Positions 44,945 to 56,869 of a DNA stretch of 64,000 nt are shown here, piece by piece (position 1 is the first letter of the stretch; each line of letters begins with the position of its first letter). The notes beneath the pieces are model-generated. The model did no database searches, had not been told where the DNA came from, and saw nothing but the letters and a program-made list of their open reading frames with translations. Made by a program: the position numbers and the translations under genes. Location of the stretch: positions 2,046,001 through 2,110,000 of the forward strand of contig JAHCVI010000003.1 in NCBI GenBank assembly GCA_019096155.1. The letters are read 5' to 3'. Source of the DNA: Staphylotrichum longicolle (Eukaryota > Ascomycota > Sordariomycetes > Sordariales > Chaetomiaceae).

Positions 44945-45759
44945 GTCTCAAAACCACGCCGTTAACCGTTTCAGGGAACACAAGGAAACTTGAGACCACT
45001 GTCGCATTCGGATCCGTATCCAGGAGGCCGTCCATATGTTTGCGAGATGATTGCCAGAGTGCAGGAAGGGAGTGCGACCTCTTGGGTCGACTTCTGGATC
45101 ACCGAGAAGCAGCATTGGAGGCCCGCGTTTGCATGCCCAATCACCGTGACCACCTTCCCCAGCACCGCATTGCCTGTTTGCCTCGCCGCATTTCCATCTT
45201 GGGGCTAGCGCGCTGCAGTCCAACTGTCAGGCTGACTCCCCTGGCTCTCGCAGAAAGCCCACTGCAGCTATTTCACCGACGGACCTTCCTGGGCGGCTGG
45301 GCTTTTTCAGCAGGCATTCTTCGCGCTGGGTGACGCCGGCTTGAGGACTTTCCTGAGTTCGGTACTGTACGCGCAACACGAGACCTTTTCCCGGGCACGG
45401 TCTTCCCAGGTTGACAGATTCACATTTGCGAATTTTGGGGGCGGCCAAGGTTCGTGGCTCTGTGCTGTGTGGGCATTCCGTTTGCACCTTCCTGAAGTGT
45501 CCCTACCACTGTTGGAAGATGAGATTGCGGCGAGCCCAAAGCGTTTTGCATCATGTCCGCATCGCGAGCTAACAACCGCCCTTAACCAATATTTCGAGCA
45601 ACACGAGCAAAGGAGGGCCGTGATGGGCTTTCCGACCGCTCCGGCGGTCTTACTCATAAGGCACTCCTTCGTCCGCCCTGGGACCTAGGCCCGCCCTGCC
45701 TTTCCTTGCCAGATTTGCCTTTCCCGCCCTAGCAAGAACGCCTTGTTCCGGCGCGCGCG
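44945..45759. promoter_or_regulatory. Divergent region between transcription-factor and acetyltransferase genes
   Basis: About 815 bases between starts facing away from each other. Both promoters must lie here. No TATA box or repeat seen. Confidence 0.4.
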
Positions 45760-46560
45760 ATGAAGCCCCGATTGGGTTTGCCCAGCGACGTCGAGGCCGT
45801 CACCAATGTCATCATCAACACCATGCCGCTTGACCCACAATGGGATTACCGGTTTCCATATCGGCATCAGTACCCTGAAGACCATTACAAATACACGAAG
45901 ATGCTCTTCGAGTATTTTCTCGACCCGGGTTTTGATGACTGGTTGGTCATGGTGGTGGAAGACAGCCTTCAGCCGGGGGGGCCAACACAGGTGGTTTCGT
46001 TCAGCGTCTGGAACGTCTCATACATCAACAAGCGACGATTTGGCGCTGGCTACAAGCCACAGGATCGCAAGTCTTTTGTCCATACTACTGTGACGACACT
46101 GTTCGTGCTCTGTGGCACTTGCTGACACTGCACAGCCGTGACTGAGGTGAGAGAGCGAGGAGGCAAGACTCGTCTGGACGCAAACAACGAGCACTTTGAG
46201 GCGTTTTGGAAGGGGCAGATCAAGGTATTCAAGAAACTGTTTGCGCCAATTGGGCCTGAGCAGATCCAGCTCCAGATTTTAGCTACCCTTCCCGAGTTCC
46301 AGCGGCGAGGACACGGGTCTTCACTCTGCAGATGGGGCATGGAACTCGTCCGAAAAGATGATCTCCAGGACATGACCGTCATGGCCAGTCCCATGGGCTA
46401 CAGACTCTACACGTGGCTCGGGTTTGAGAAGGCTGCGACATTCTACATCCAAGTCCCTGGCGAGGAGGAGAGTCTGGTGTTGCAAGCAATGATATACAGG
46501 CCAGCTAAGCTGCACGAGATTAAGATAGAGGATGTGGATGGCGGGTGTACGATGATTTAG
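45760..46560 (+). CDS. GNAT-family N-acetyltransferase
   Basis: Exon 1 starts at ATG 45760 (MKPRLGLPSDVEAVTNVIIN), exon 2 ends at TAG 46558-46560. The intron is real but its edges are uncertain. GTGACG (46090) to GAG (46146) keeps frame and gives 247 aa. The stronger-looking CACAG acceptor at 46135 fits no in-phase donor. The acetyl-CoA binding motif A is LQILATLPEFQRRGHGSSLC (R/Q-x-x-G-x-G/A as RRGHGS), followed by VMASPMGYRLYTWLGFEKA (motif B). The N-terminal region FPYRHQYPEDHYKYTKMLFE is typical of fungal GNAT proteins of unknown substrate. The likely role is acetylation of a small molecule or amine in the cytosol. No targeting signal. Confidence 0.8.
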
Positions 46561-47289
46561 AAAGCATCTGACGAAGTGTCGTTATGGCTTTACGAAGGTC
46601 GACAAGGTCAGAACCCGGCATAGAGGGATTACGGGCAACTCAGCAAAATCTCAATTCTTTTCCAAGCATGAGCTACGTTCGAAGACCTCTGAAAAGTACC
46701 AGGTATCGAGCAAAAGAGCAGGGGTCATACAGAGGTCCGTAAGCAGATAACTGCTGGCACCTTTCCAAGGCAACCATGTCAGCAGAAGAAGCAGGCCGGA
46801 GTTGGGGTAGAACCAGGGGCTCCTGTCTGCCTTGGGAGGCCAATTCTCTCATGGGATCTGCCGAGGCGTTTTCGGAGTTTCGTAAAAGTTCTTGCTACTT
46901 TCAATCCGAATACCATAAAACCAGCGGAGTGGTTTTCAAAGTCTCTCGACGTTGTTTGTTTGTTATTAAGTTGCTCTTCAGTTTGCGGGACACTCCCGTC
47001 CGCTGACTGCACAGTCGAAACACTTACTCATATGGTCCGTCGATGTCCAACGGTAACAACACCATCACGGCGCACATGACTGGACAAGAAAAACACGGCG
47101 AGCGGCTTCACAGTAACGTGTCTCTACAGGAGGGTGGTAAAACGAATGTCTTCACATAGATCGTACCGTGATTTTAGACAACTACAGAGTTTCTAGATAC
47201 AATAAAAGAGCGTGATGCTGACCACCTGGTTGGGCCATTCGATGCCCGCTCGCATATCCACGTCTCCCCGCAAGCTCAAGTCCGAAACC
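46561..47289. other. Convergent intergenic region, nothing recognised
   Basis: About 730 bases between the acetyltransferase stop and the hemopexin-like gene's stop. No motif-bearing frame. Confidence 0.45.
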
Positions 47290-47967
47290 TTACCAGCCCC
47301 AGGCAAGAGTCTTCCATTCGTTGACAGTCCTAGTCGGACCATAGAGAATCTCCTCAGTGCCGCTGCTGGGAACAAACTTGATCTTGACGTACTGACTTCC
47401 GCTGAAGAAGTAGGCCTGTCCGTCATGACCTGGGACGGGGAGCACGGCGTCGATGGTGTCGAACCCGGCCTGGTTCAGCATCTTCCACTCCTTGACAATG
47501 CTGACCGGGCCATAGGTGACCTCCTCGGTCGGGGTGCCGGGGACGAAGCTGATCTTGGCGTACTGGTTGCCGCTGAAAAAGTAGGCCTGGCCCTCGTGGC
47601 CCGGAACCGGGAGCACAGCGTCGACTGTGGCGAAGCCGGCCTTGGCGAGCGACTTCCACTCATCGGCAATGTTGGCGGGGCCAAAGACGATCCGCTCCTC
47701 CGAGGTGCCGGGGACGAACTTGATGCGGACGTAGCGGGTGCCGCTGAAAAAGTAGACCTCGCCCTCATGGCCGGGAACGGGGAGAGCGGCATCTACGGTG
47801 CTGAAGCCAGCCTGGGCGAGCGTCTTCCACTCGTGGGCAACGCTCGCTGGGCCGAAGACAATCTTCTCGTCGGGAGAGCTCGGGACGAACTTGATTTTGG
47901 CGTACTTGGCGCCATGGAAGAAGTAGGCCTCTCCACTAACGCCGGGGACTGGAAAGCAGGTTCTCAT
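47290..47967 (-). CDS. Four-repeat hemopexin-like protein
   Basis: Single exon, 225 aa, ATG 47967 to TAA. Four tandem units of about 54 residues each contain a core such as GEAYFFHGAKYAKIKF, GEVYFFSGTRYVRIKF, GQAYFFSGNQYAKISF and GQAYFFSGSQYVKIKF. Each is followed by VPG/VPSS, a YGP or FGP turn and EWK-(S/T)L, and units are joined by DAVLPVPGHEG-type links. This is the signature of a four-bladed hemopexin propeller, as in plant albumin-2 and mushroom hemopexin-fold lectins. Such proteins bind haem, polyamines or sugars; the ligand here is unknown. No signal peptide, so it would be cytosolic or released unconventionally. Units two to four are much alike, suggesting recent internal duplication. 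A clear TATA box lies upstream. Confidence 0.88.
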   Translation of the reverse strand: MRTCFPVPGVSGEAYFFHGAKYAKIKFVPSSPDEKIVFGPASVAHEWKTLAQAGFSTVDAALPVPGHEGEVYFFSGTRYVRIKFVPGTSEERIVFGPANIADEWKSLAKAGFATVDAVLPVPGHEGQAYFFSGNQYAKISFVPGTPTEEVTYGPVSIVKEWKMLNQAGFDTIDAVLPVPGHDGQAYFFSGSQYVKIKFVPSSGTEEILYGPTRTVNEWKTLAWGW

Positions 47968-49727
47968 GGTGAAGGGCGTTTAGGGCGACGATGACAGCGC
48001 AAGACTGAATGCTCAGAAACTTGATAATGTTTGGATGAAAGTTTGTTGAATGCCTGATGGCGAGATTGGGAGAGAAGAGGGCTGGGAAAATGGGGATGTT
48101 ATATACCCCAATGCCTGGGTAGTTCTTCGTGGAAGTGGTCGTGTCACTCTGGTGGGAGTCGAACTGAGTTGCGTCTTGAGGTTCTGGAGCGCATCACCAA
48201 GACTGCCATACCCGCCATTGCCGCCATTGTGGTGTTGTAGCGCCATTTGCTCTAAACTTGGGGAGACATCGTATTTACAAGGAAGCTGAACACGCACGGC
48301 AGCTCCACCCCTTTGCATACCCGAAACTAGCTGAAAACCCAATATTGTTGTCGACATAACACCTCCAGATGACCCCATTTGGCAGGGAGGATGGGGATCC
48401 GCGTACACAGTAGCATCAAGTTTAGCCACTCGTAGCCGCCAGGTGCGGCTCGGGTAACACGCAAGAGTTGCGAGGGATTTATGGTTGGCCAGGGGGTTCT
48501 CGCTTGAACATGCAATGAGCTGCAACGGAGACATCAGAGACCAAAACAGTTCTAGAAGATCTGCAAATGCAGGTTTTGTGGTAGCTGAGGATGGATTCGG
48601 ATTTGAAGGAGGGTTGTGAAGTGCACATCTCAGCTCGCACATACCCTCATGAGTCTCGTTGGCTGACGTTGTCACAGTCGACTCAAGACAGGGACCTCGA
48701 GATTGCGCTTTACATGAAGTCCTTGGCATTGACAGTCTCCCAATAAAAATGCGATGCGAACTTGTGTCTTAAATTGTACTGTTGGCCTCGGCTGGTCGAT
48801 GGGCCAAGGGCCGTGGGAAGGGCCATAGACTGTGTTATTGCTGGTTCGTTCTTGTTGCCGTCGACGCCTGTCTCTAGTGCTCCACCGAAGACTTGGTGTA
48901 TTGGTCTCAGAAATGTCAGAATAGCGACTTGAAACACATGATTTTACTATCGTATAATCCTGATATGCGAACAAAAGCAGCGACTTGCCGAATCGGCACA
49001 GATGACGGAGCTGCGGTGGAGTCGGCACCGGATCGGTCTCCAGGCACGGACCCCACTAACAAGGAAGCACAACCCGGAAACAGGGGTCGTGGTTCCCGCA
49101 CTTCGGCATGTGCCGGACGGAGATAAGCGGGACCAAGTGGGCCCTCCGGACCCCTCGAGATCTCTCCATTGCATCATCAGCTCGGTTTGTCGCCTCAGCG
49201 ATACGACATTTGCTGCGAGCACTCCATTATTACGAACAGCGCAGCACCCGAAAGCAGGGCCCGTTAGAGTCTCCAGACACGACCGGGCGGGCACCGCGAC
49301 GAGCTCTGATCCAAGTCCAAGACCTACGCAGTAGCTTTGCACAATCTTCATTTGCCGCCATCACGCGGTCTCGACGCTCGTCTCGCATCTCCGCACCTGG
49401 ATAGCTCAACGTCTCGGATCCTGACCGCCCAACCGAGTCAGGCCCTGCACAGGAACCGCAAGCACGGCGACACCGCCCCGGCCCCTTCCGGCCACCTGCC
49501 TCCGAACAGAACATCTCCTGTTGTCCCCACCAGCAAGCACGAACAAGCAGCATTCGGGAGTCCAACTCGTGGTATATTTATATCATGGAATCTTCACTGA
49601 GATGAACCTCTCTCGGTGTTATTCCCCATCGAACATCGATTGACCAGTAGCTTCGACCTACTGTCATTAATTCATTAATCTCAACACCATTCTTTGATCT
49701 TTACCACACTCAACCTTACTATTCACA
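47968..49727. other. Divergent intergenic region
   Basis: About 1.76 kb between the hemopexin-like gene (minus) and the F-box gene (plus). Apart from the TATA box at 48099 nothing coding or repetitive is recognised. An open frame at 48013-48729 on the minus strand has no ATG context or motif. Confidence 0.45.
48099..48105 (-). promoter_or_regulatory. TATA box of the hemopexin-like gene
   Basis: TATATAA on the minus strand, inside GGGTATATAACATCC, about 130 bases upstream of the ATG at 47967. This is the clearest TATA element in the window and suggests a tightly regulated or strongly expressed gene. Confidence 0.65.
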
Positions 49728-50694
49728 ATGGACTCCCATCCCGATCTTGACTCCGTACCAAACGAGGTTCGTTTTAGCCCTAACCCTCTTCCTCCACCCA
49801 AGGACTCGTCACTGACAACCCCTCTGCCCAGCTCCTCATCTCGATCCTCTCCCAGCTTCCCACACCCTCCCTCCTCCCCCTCGTGACAGTCAGCCACCGC
49901 TTCTACGCAGCCACCCTGCAGGTGCTCAAGCTGCGCCTGCACCATGCCCTGGCCGAGCCGGACCACCGCCTGATGCTCGAGTGCTACCACCCGACGAGAA
50001 GCTCTACACGCCCTACCTCTACTGCAACTACCTCTACACCGACAGCTTCGCCGGCGTGGAAGCCGAGGCCGAGGGATCCCTCCCCGGGGCGCATGAAGCC
50101 GCCCACTCGGGCGGCCTGCGGGCGATCTACTCGCACTTCCGGCCGGTAGAGCACGACGACAACGCGCCCCAGCGGGCGCGAGTTTCTCGTCGGCGACAGA
50201 GCAGCATCGGCACCAGCGGCACCAGCGGCGGTGGGCAGCGGTCGGTGGTGGAGCGGCCGTCGATCGACGTCTACCTCGACGACGACGAGTCCTTCTCGCA
50301 GCTGTGCGCCACCACCAACCTGGTCCGGCTGGGCCCCAAGCCGGGCCTGTTCCGGAGCCACGTCAACGTGAGCGACGGGGTGGTGCGCGTGTGGCGCGAG
50401 TGGCTGGCCGCGCGGGCGAGCGAGAAGGCGGGGGAGGCGGCGACGGCGACGGACGAGGTTGTCCTGTGGGTGGACGCCGCCCGCGACGTCGGCGTGCGCT
50501 TCCGCGTCACGGAGAAGGACATCCGCGCGCAGCACCCCGTGCTCGTCGGGAACGACGAGCAGCTGCCCGTGGCGTACCGTCTCGAGTTTGAGGAGCTGCT
50601 GGTGCGGAGCAGCACGCTGCTTGTCATGGTGGAGAAGTCGGAGGTGCAGGAGGTGGTGGCCGAAGGTAAAGCTATTGTGCTTGCGTCGTTTTGA
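49728..50694 (+). CDS. F-box protein with one frameshift
   Basis: Exon 1 is 49728-49766 (MDSHPDLDSVPNE), joined across an intron at 49767-49831 (GTTCGT donor, CACTGAC branch, CCCAG acceptor) to exon 2, ending at TGA 50692-50694. The join gives VPNELLISILSQLPTPSLLP followed by LVTVSHRFYAATLQ, a typical F-box that would bind Skp1 in an SCF ubiquitin ligase. After LECYHP the frame breaks at about 49990-49994 and resumes as DEKLYTPYLYCNYLYTDSFA. One base seems missing in the CACCCGACG context. The rest (about 230 aa) contains VYLDDDESFSQLCATTNLVR, a Ser/Gly-rich loop and a C-terminal VEKSEVQEVVAEGKAIVLAS. No LRR, WD40 or Kelch repeats, so the substrate is unknown. With one base restored it would be about 300 aa. 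Confidence 0.75.
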
Positions 50695-53670
50695 TGTTTT
50701 TGACAAGAAGAGCCCGGCATGGTTCCCGCTATGCGATGAACGAAACGTGAGAGAAACGACTTGGATCGAACGATCCACGAGAGCGGTCCCTCAGGTTGTG
50801 GTGATCACGGTGCTGCGGCATGAGGCACGGAAACGTAACTGTTTCGGTGTCGTTTTGTCCCAGCCGCGCCCACTTCAGCCGTCGCCGTCCTACGAGGTTT
50901 CCCCCATTCGGATGTTTACCGAGGACAGTATCCCCGACACATCCCGTTCGACTCGTGGATCCAAACGGACGTCTAGTGGCCTTGGGGTCAACCCCCCACA
51001 AGCCCTCCTGGTCGCAGCTCGCCACCAACAGCGCACGATACGGCGCATATACCGTTGTGAAGGACAAATCACTCACAGTTTTCCTGGTTTAGGTCTTCTC
51101 TTTGAGCCCCAAGGTTCTGCCTCGGCTCCGGCCATGTTCTTTTTCCATCCCAACACTCCAGCCAGTTGGTTCAAGTCACCCTGGGCATCTAGTCTCGAAA
51201 TGGCTGCCGGCGCCTGAAAACTCTCCGACAGCGATGCCGATGTTTGTGAACACCACGGCAGCCTAAGTACAGGATATCCTTGGCAGATCAAGCGTCTTGC
51301 TCGGGGCCTGGTTCACTCATGGGCATGGCAGGGGCGTGCCTTGGCGGTTGACGGTCAAAACGAATGCTGCCGGAAACAGGCGATGAGTCGTCATGGGCCT
51401 GGAGCCTTATGCGACGCAGATCGCATCTTACAAAAGCAACATACCTCAAGAAGGGGGCGAGAGACGGGCGGGACCAGTGACGTGGGAGACAGAGAGAAAC
51501 GGGCTAATGATAGTTCGGAGGAGCTTACAAGAGACCAGCGCGAAGATGCCGAGAGCGGCGATAACTTGTCCTGGGAGACATGATCAAAGATACAAGGGTT
51601 CACACTGTCCATAGACTTGATTCAAGAGACGTCATGCGGCGAGAGACGTTCCCGGCTGCAGTGTTGCGTGATCGTCCATCGACCGGGTACCACCAGGCTT
51701 GATCACCATCATGCGTTTCTGGCCATGGCTCAAAACCCGGTTGCGTGCTAGCCGGAGCCGTCGGATAATAGATGCCATGCTTCCTTGGAGAAACATCAAT
51801 GGAAACAATCGCCGGGCTACGATTCGTGCGTCAATTTCTCTCGGCAGCTCCGATCAGTGGGCCATCATGATCCAGACCTGCACCGACGTAGGGTCGGCCG
51901 GCGGTTTACTCAGCTCAGGGCTGTGCAGGCGGGGAAGCATCGAGACTCCTACACTGGTGGGTTTGTCAAAATTCCTCTGAGGGATTTCGGGGGGTAAAAA
52001 GAGACAAGTCGGAGAGCCCTCCGGTTTGGAGTGAGGAGTTGCCCAAGATTCCAGAAGGGGGGTTTGGTGTGTGGGAGACCCTCCTGAGTGCCTGTCACGC
52101 AGGGTCCGACCGTTGCACCCCAGCATTACAAGCCAAGTTCTCTGTGTCGTCTGCCGCATATGTGTGACACATCGAGAGGGCTGCCTCACGTTCTTGGGGC
52201 TTCTGTTTGTCTTCCCTGTGCGAATTCGTCCCAAGTCGCAAGATCGGATGACTGTCGGCAACGGTTCCTGCACGCGTGGGTTCCACGTTGCTCGTGTTGG
52301 TTTGCCGTGGGGATTTCAGGGACTCGATTCAGCCCCGATTGGTTGATACTGTTCCAACCGCGACTCTGCTGTCAGCAATGCTGCCCTCGGCAGTGAGGAC
52401 GCGCTCCGGCGAGATGATAGTGGCGAGTCGCCAGTTGGCGCGGGAAGTGGATTGCAAAAATGGAGAGAGATGGAAGAAAGTTGAAGCATCGAAAACCTGG
52501 AAAACCCGCCGAAGCTGGACGAGCGCCAGAGTTCCAAGGTTGACATGCCCGAAAGATGCCGCTTGCAGCTTCTCTCCCCACCAACCCCTCCTTCCACGGG
52601 CAGCTCTCCCCTGCTTGGCAGGCCCACAGGTTCGGGCCAAGCTCCTTCCAAGTGTGTTCTCCCAGGCTTTCCTCAGCCCTAACACAACCCTGTGGCGTCG
52701 AAGGCAGGAACGCCTCAATCCGGGCAGGAGCACAGAACGAGACGACCCGAGAACAGGCACTGAAGTAAAAGACAACTTCCAATTCTTCCTGAGCCGTCAA
52801 CTCTCGAGAGATTTTTCTCACTTGAGCACCGGATATACCGTCGCACAGTCCCCCCACAGAACATGAAGGAAAGCTCCCAGACCTGCCGCACGAGCCATCC
52901 AGCACTGTTCAGCATCCCCCTGGCTGTGTCGCCGGCAGTTTCAGCCTCTTGCTGGCCCCTGCGCTTCGCTTGCACCGCGTGCCTTGCGATCGAGTGTGCG
53001 CGTGGGTCAGAGCGGGCCTGATCACCTTACCATCCAACCGGGACATGGCCAGCAGTGGACAACGGCGGAGCCCTCGATGCAACCTCGATAACCGAACTTG
53101 GGCCCTGGCAGCCCCTCAGCGACCCCTCGACCTCCCCTCCACTCCCCTCGACCTCCCCCGATTGAGCTCGGCCGCATGAAGGAGGGGTGTGATGTCTTCC
53201 GGGTACACACGGATCCTGCCCCCCTCCTTCATGCTCAGGCCAGGAGGTTGAGCAGAGCCACCACGTTGTCAGCAACCACGTTTCTCGCCGACCATGCAGT
53301 GAGCACCGAATCCCTATCCCCACGCCGTCAAGGACGCCCACATCGTGCATCTGATCGGCCATGGCGTGCCCTCCCGGCAGAGAAGGGTTTTCTCCCCTCC
53401 TCCTTGGGACTGGTTCGGAGCCACGCATGCTTCTCTGTCCCCACTGCAGTCGATCTCGTATTCCACCGTTGTACCCCTCCAACATGTGAGATCGATGCTG
53501 GTCTGAGATCCTTTTAATGCCATTTCTCACCCCCGTCCCTGTTTCCGCGTCTCCTTGTCCGTCATTATAACTTCAACCGACCTTGGTCTCGTCTGCTGGG
53601 CAGCGACGACACATGACCTTCGTTTTCAGTTCCATCTCCTCCGTGAGTTGAGGTGCCTCCGATCGCTACC
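50695..53670. other. Three-kilobase stretch without recognised genes
   Basis: Between the F-box gene and the MFS gene, both plus strand. Open frames of up to 196 codons (52276-52866) have no motif, no splice structure and overlap equally long frames on the other strand. The last 200 bases are the CT-rich leader of the transporter. Confidence 0.45.
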
Positions 53671-55817
53671 ATGGGCTCCATGCGTGTTGGGATGAATTTG
53701 GAGCAAGAGTTGGGGATGGACCTCTCTCGGCCTGACGAAGCAGAAAGTTGGATGAACGATGTTGGACGGGGTCCAGTCATGACAGTCCCGCCAGAGCCTC
53801 CTGCAAAAGACCTGCCCGGGTGGCCGGCGCCTCTGAAGCTGGGGACCCCGACCCCCATCGGCAGCCCGTCACAACCGCCGAACAGACCGTTGCCACCGAC
53901 TCCGGCAGCGAGGTCATCGGAAAGCCCCAGGATACCACAACCATCACGACCACCGCCGCTTAGGCCGCAAGGCCCTCTGTCCATGAATCCACCAACTCGC
54001 CCAGGAACAGCAGCAAGTCAAGCCTCAGCAGCAACTAGCCTCTTGAGGTTACCTGGTTCGACAAAGCAGCTCTCCTGGAATTCGATTGCTTCAAGACGAC
54101 CCACCAAGTATGGTCAGGGGAAACACGGCCGCGTTGAGCTGGTACCGCAGCCGAGTGATGATCCTGATGACCCTCTTGTACGCCCAGTCTCAATCTCCCT
54201 GGTTCGAATCTGTGCTGATATCTCTTACAGAACTGGCCTGTATGGAGGAAAGAACTCAACTTTTGGTCCCTTATGATGATGATCGCCATGACCGGTGTAA
54301 CGAAGACGATTTTTATGACTGTGAATGCTCAGCTCGCCGAGAGCTACGAAGTTTCCTATACAGCGATTGCCGCCTTGACGGGCGTCCCCCTTATTATTTC
54401 TGCTTTGACTGGATTCGGCTGTCTCGTCGCTTCGAGGATATGCGGCAAGAGGCCGCTATACTTGGCCTCGTTACTGCTAGTTTTTATCGGTACCGTTTGG
54501 AATACCAACGTTGCAACTAGCTATGGGCAGTGCATGGCCGCGAGGGTTTTTCAGGGGTTGGGATGGGGTGCCTTCGACACGCTTGTGCTGGGCTCGATCC
54601 AGGACACTTACTTTGTAAGCTGAGAACACCGGCAAGCATGGTTCTGCGCCCACTGACAAGCCCAGGAGCACGAGCGCAGCCGGCGTGTTGCAATCCAGTC
54701 GATCGTCGCCGTGACGACGACATGGGGGCCCCCTTTACTCGGTGGGGTCGCCTCGCAGGGCAAGGCCGGTGTCAGCCTCCAGTTTACGATTCTCAGCGCC
54801 TTCTTTGTCGTCGCGGTTCCAGCCATTGCGCTCGGCGCACCAGAAACGGCATTTGACCGGACCTTCAGCGTCGCTCAGACCCCCTCCACAGCTGCCAGCC
54901 AGCTCAAATCGTCCCTCCTCACCCCGCGCCGGGTCTTCTCCCTCGACACCTTCAACGACTACATCGTCAAGCTAAAGCCCTACGCTTACAACGGCGCTGC
55001 CGACGCCACCATCTTCCTTCAGGCCGCGCGCGCTTTCATCACGCCCACCACAACTCTCCTCGTCATCGTCTCCCTACTCCCCTACACCTCCCTTTGGGGC
55101 CTCACCGCCTCCCTCTCCCTCCTCTTTCACCCCCTACCCTTCAACCTCTCCCCTTCCATCATCGGCGCGCTCTTCACCGCCCCATTCCTCCTCTCCACCC
55201 TCTGCACCGCCATCCCAGCCCTCCTCCCGCGCTGGCAAAGCCGCTTCACGCCCAAGACGCACATTCTCGCCCTCACGGCCGGCGCCGCCCTCTCCTTCAT
55301 CGGCCTCCTCACCTTTGGCCTGCACCTCGACGCCGCTATGACGCCGCCATCCTCAACGGACCAGCCAGAGGGCCCGGAAACGACGGTCTTCGCCCTCGAG
55401 TACCTCGCCCCGCGCGCCAACCTGCCCGCGCTGAGCTTCGTGCTCGGCCTGCTTGCGGCGGGAGCCGCGCTTTTGGACGCGACCGCGTCGCCGCTCATCA
55501 GGGCAAGTACGTCATTCACGGGGTCCAACTTTGCCGTGGCGACGCGGAACACGGCGGACATGGCTGCGGGCGTGGCGTGCTGGCGGGCCGCGACCGCCGG
55601 CGTGTTTGTCATGGCCGTGCCAAACGTGGTGTGGTGGTGGGATGGCTTGCGCGGGTTTTGTATCGGGATGGGGATCGCGACGGTCGGGGTGGCGGCGCTG
55701 GTTGCGACGGTGTGGTGGCTGTGCGGGGAGGGCATCATGAGGTGGGATGGGAGGGTGATGGGGTTGGTGGACTTGGAAGGGTTGAAGAGGACGGGGAGTT
55801 TCTTTGATTTGGATTGA
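53671..55817 (+). CDS. Major facilitator superfamily (MFS) transporter
   Basis: Exons 53671-54177, 54231-54614 and 54666-55817 give 680 aa. A Pro/Ser-rich cytosolic tail of about 170 residues (PPNRPLPPTPAARSSESPRI) precedes PSDDPDDPLNWPVWRK, the DPxNWP motif that opens the first helix in fungal DHA-type MFS carriers. About twelve hydrophobic helices follow: four in exon 2 (for example GVPLIISALTGFGCLVASRI, then QGLGWGAFDTLVLGSIQ) and eight in exon 3. The loop after helix 6 is long (about 80 residues, APETAFDRT...). It is a plasma- or vacuolar-membrane secondary carrier. The DPxNWP opening points to drug, sugar or acid transport, but the substrate cannot be set. No nearby biosynthetic gene tells more. 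Confidence 0.85.
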
Positions 55818-56869
55818 GCATGGTGTTGTTTTGTCGTTGTTCCTGTGATGCGGGATGGGGGTAATGGGATGAAGGGTCGGGTCGTCGTCTCCTTGTAATG
55901 AAGAAATGAGAGGGCAACCACACGCTTGGGACATGGGTCGGTTTGGAATGGACGGGGTTGGGAGGCCAATTTCGTTCGCTTTTCGCCCAGGAGGGGGCCG
56001 GTATGAGACCACGAACATTCTTTTCCAGGGTAGTTTCTAGAGGACACAACGGAGTCCACCTTGCCAGCTGGGTGGCCATCTATATATCCTCAGCTTTTGT
56101 TCACCGGGGCTTCGTCGTTCCTTTTTGCCAAATTCCAGTTCACAGTAGTGTAGTGGCCATCGCCCTGTTCCGTTCAGCCTGTGCCTGGCACGCGTCACAG
56201 ACCCTCGGCGGATAAAATGGAACAAGACAAAGTCTTCTGGAAGCCTGCTGGTTTTGGTGTGTACTCGACAACGAGTGCCGGACGGGGCCGCGCCGATCAA
56301 ACCGGGGGCAATACTCGCAGGCTGAAGGAATGGGGTGGGAGTCGGTTGAGGGTTCACGATGAGAGGGGGCGCCTAACACTGGAGCTCTTCAATCTGGTGG
56401 TAATTTTGGCGAGCTACTCGCCGAATTGAAGACGAGGACTTCTTGGTGGTGATGTTTGTCACCCAGCTCGAAAGGAAGTTGAACATGCCGACCGGCGAAC
56501 GGCTCCTTATGGAGGGCGGAAACACTCGGTTGGACCATTCCAGGAGCGGAGAATCAGGGGCACAGACTCACAGGCATATATTTCACTGTGACATTGTCTT
56601 CCGGTGTGTTCCACATCCAAGTTGCTCTCTTTTTCAATGTACGCCTACTCCGTCCACCCATAATTCAGGGGTTAACTACATACAGCTATTCCCTATGCCA
56701 TAATCCAGTCGCATCCCGCTTGATAAACACCATAAAACCCACGCTGTGTGTGTACCCTGACAAAAAGCAAAGCCCACCCGCATTGTTAATCGCTTGTCCC
56801 CGAGACAACACAAAGACTATCGCTCAATTGACCAAATGCACGACCCAGTGCCCTAGAGCGGGAACGCTG
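55818..56869. other. Convergent intergenic region, nothing recognised
   Basis: About 1 kb between the transporter stop and the phosphatase stop. No motif-bearing frames or repeats. Confidence 0.45.

Noticed and set aside
52276..52866. 196-codon open frame in the 50.7-53.7 kb gap
   Set aside because: No motif, and the antisense frame is nearly as long, as expected from GC-rich non-coding DNA.
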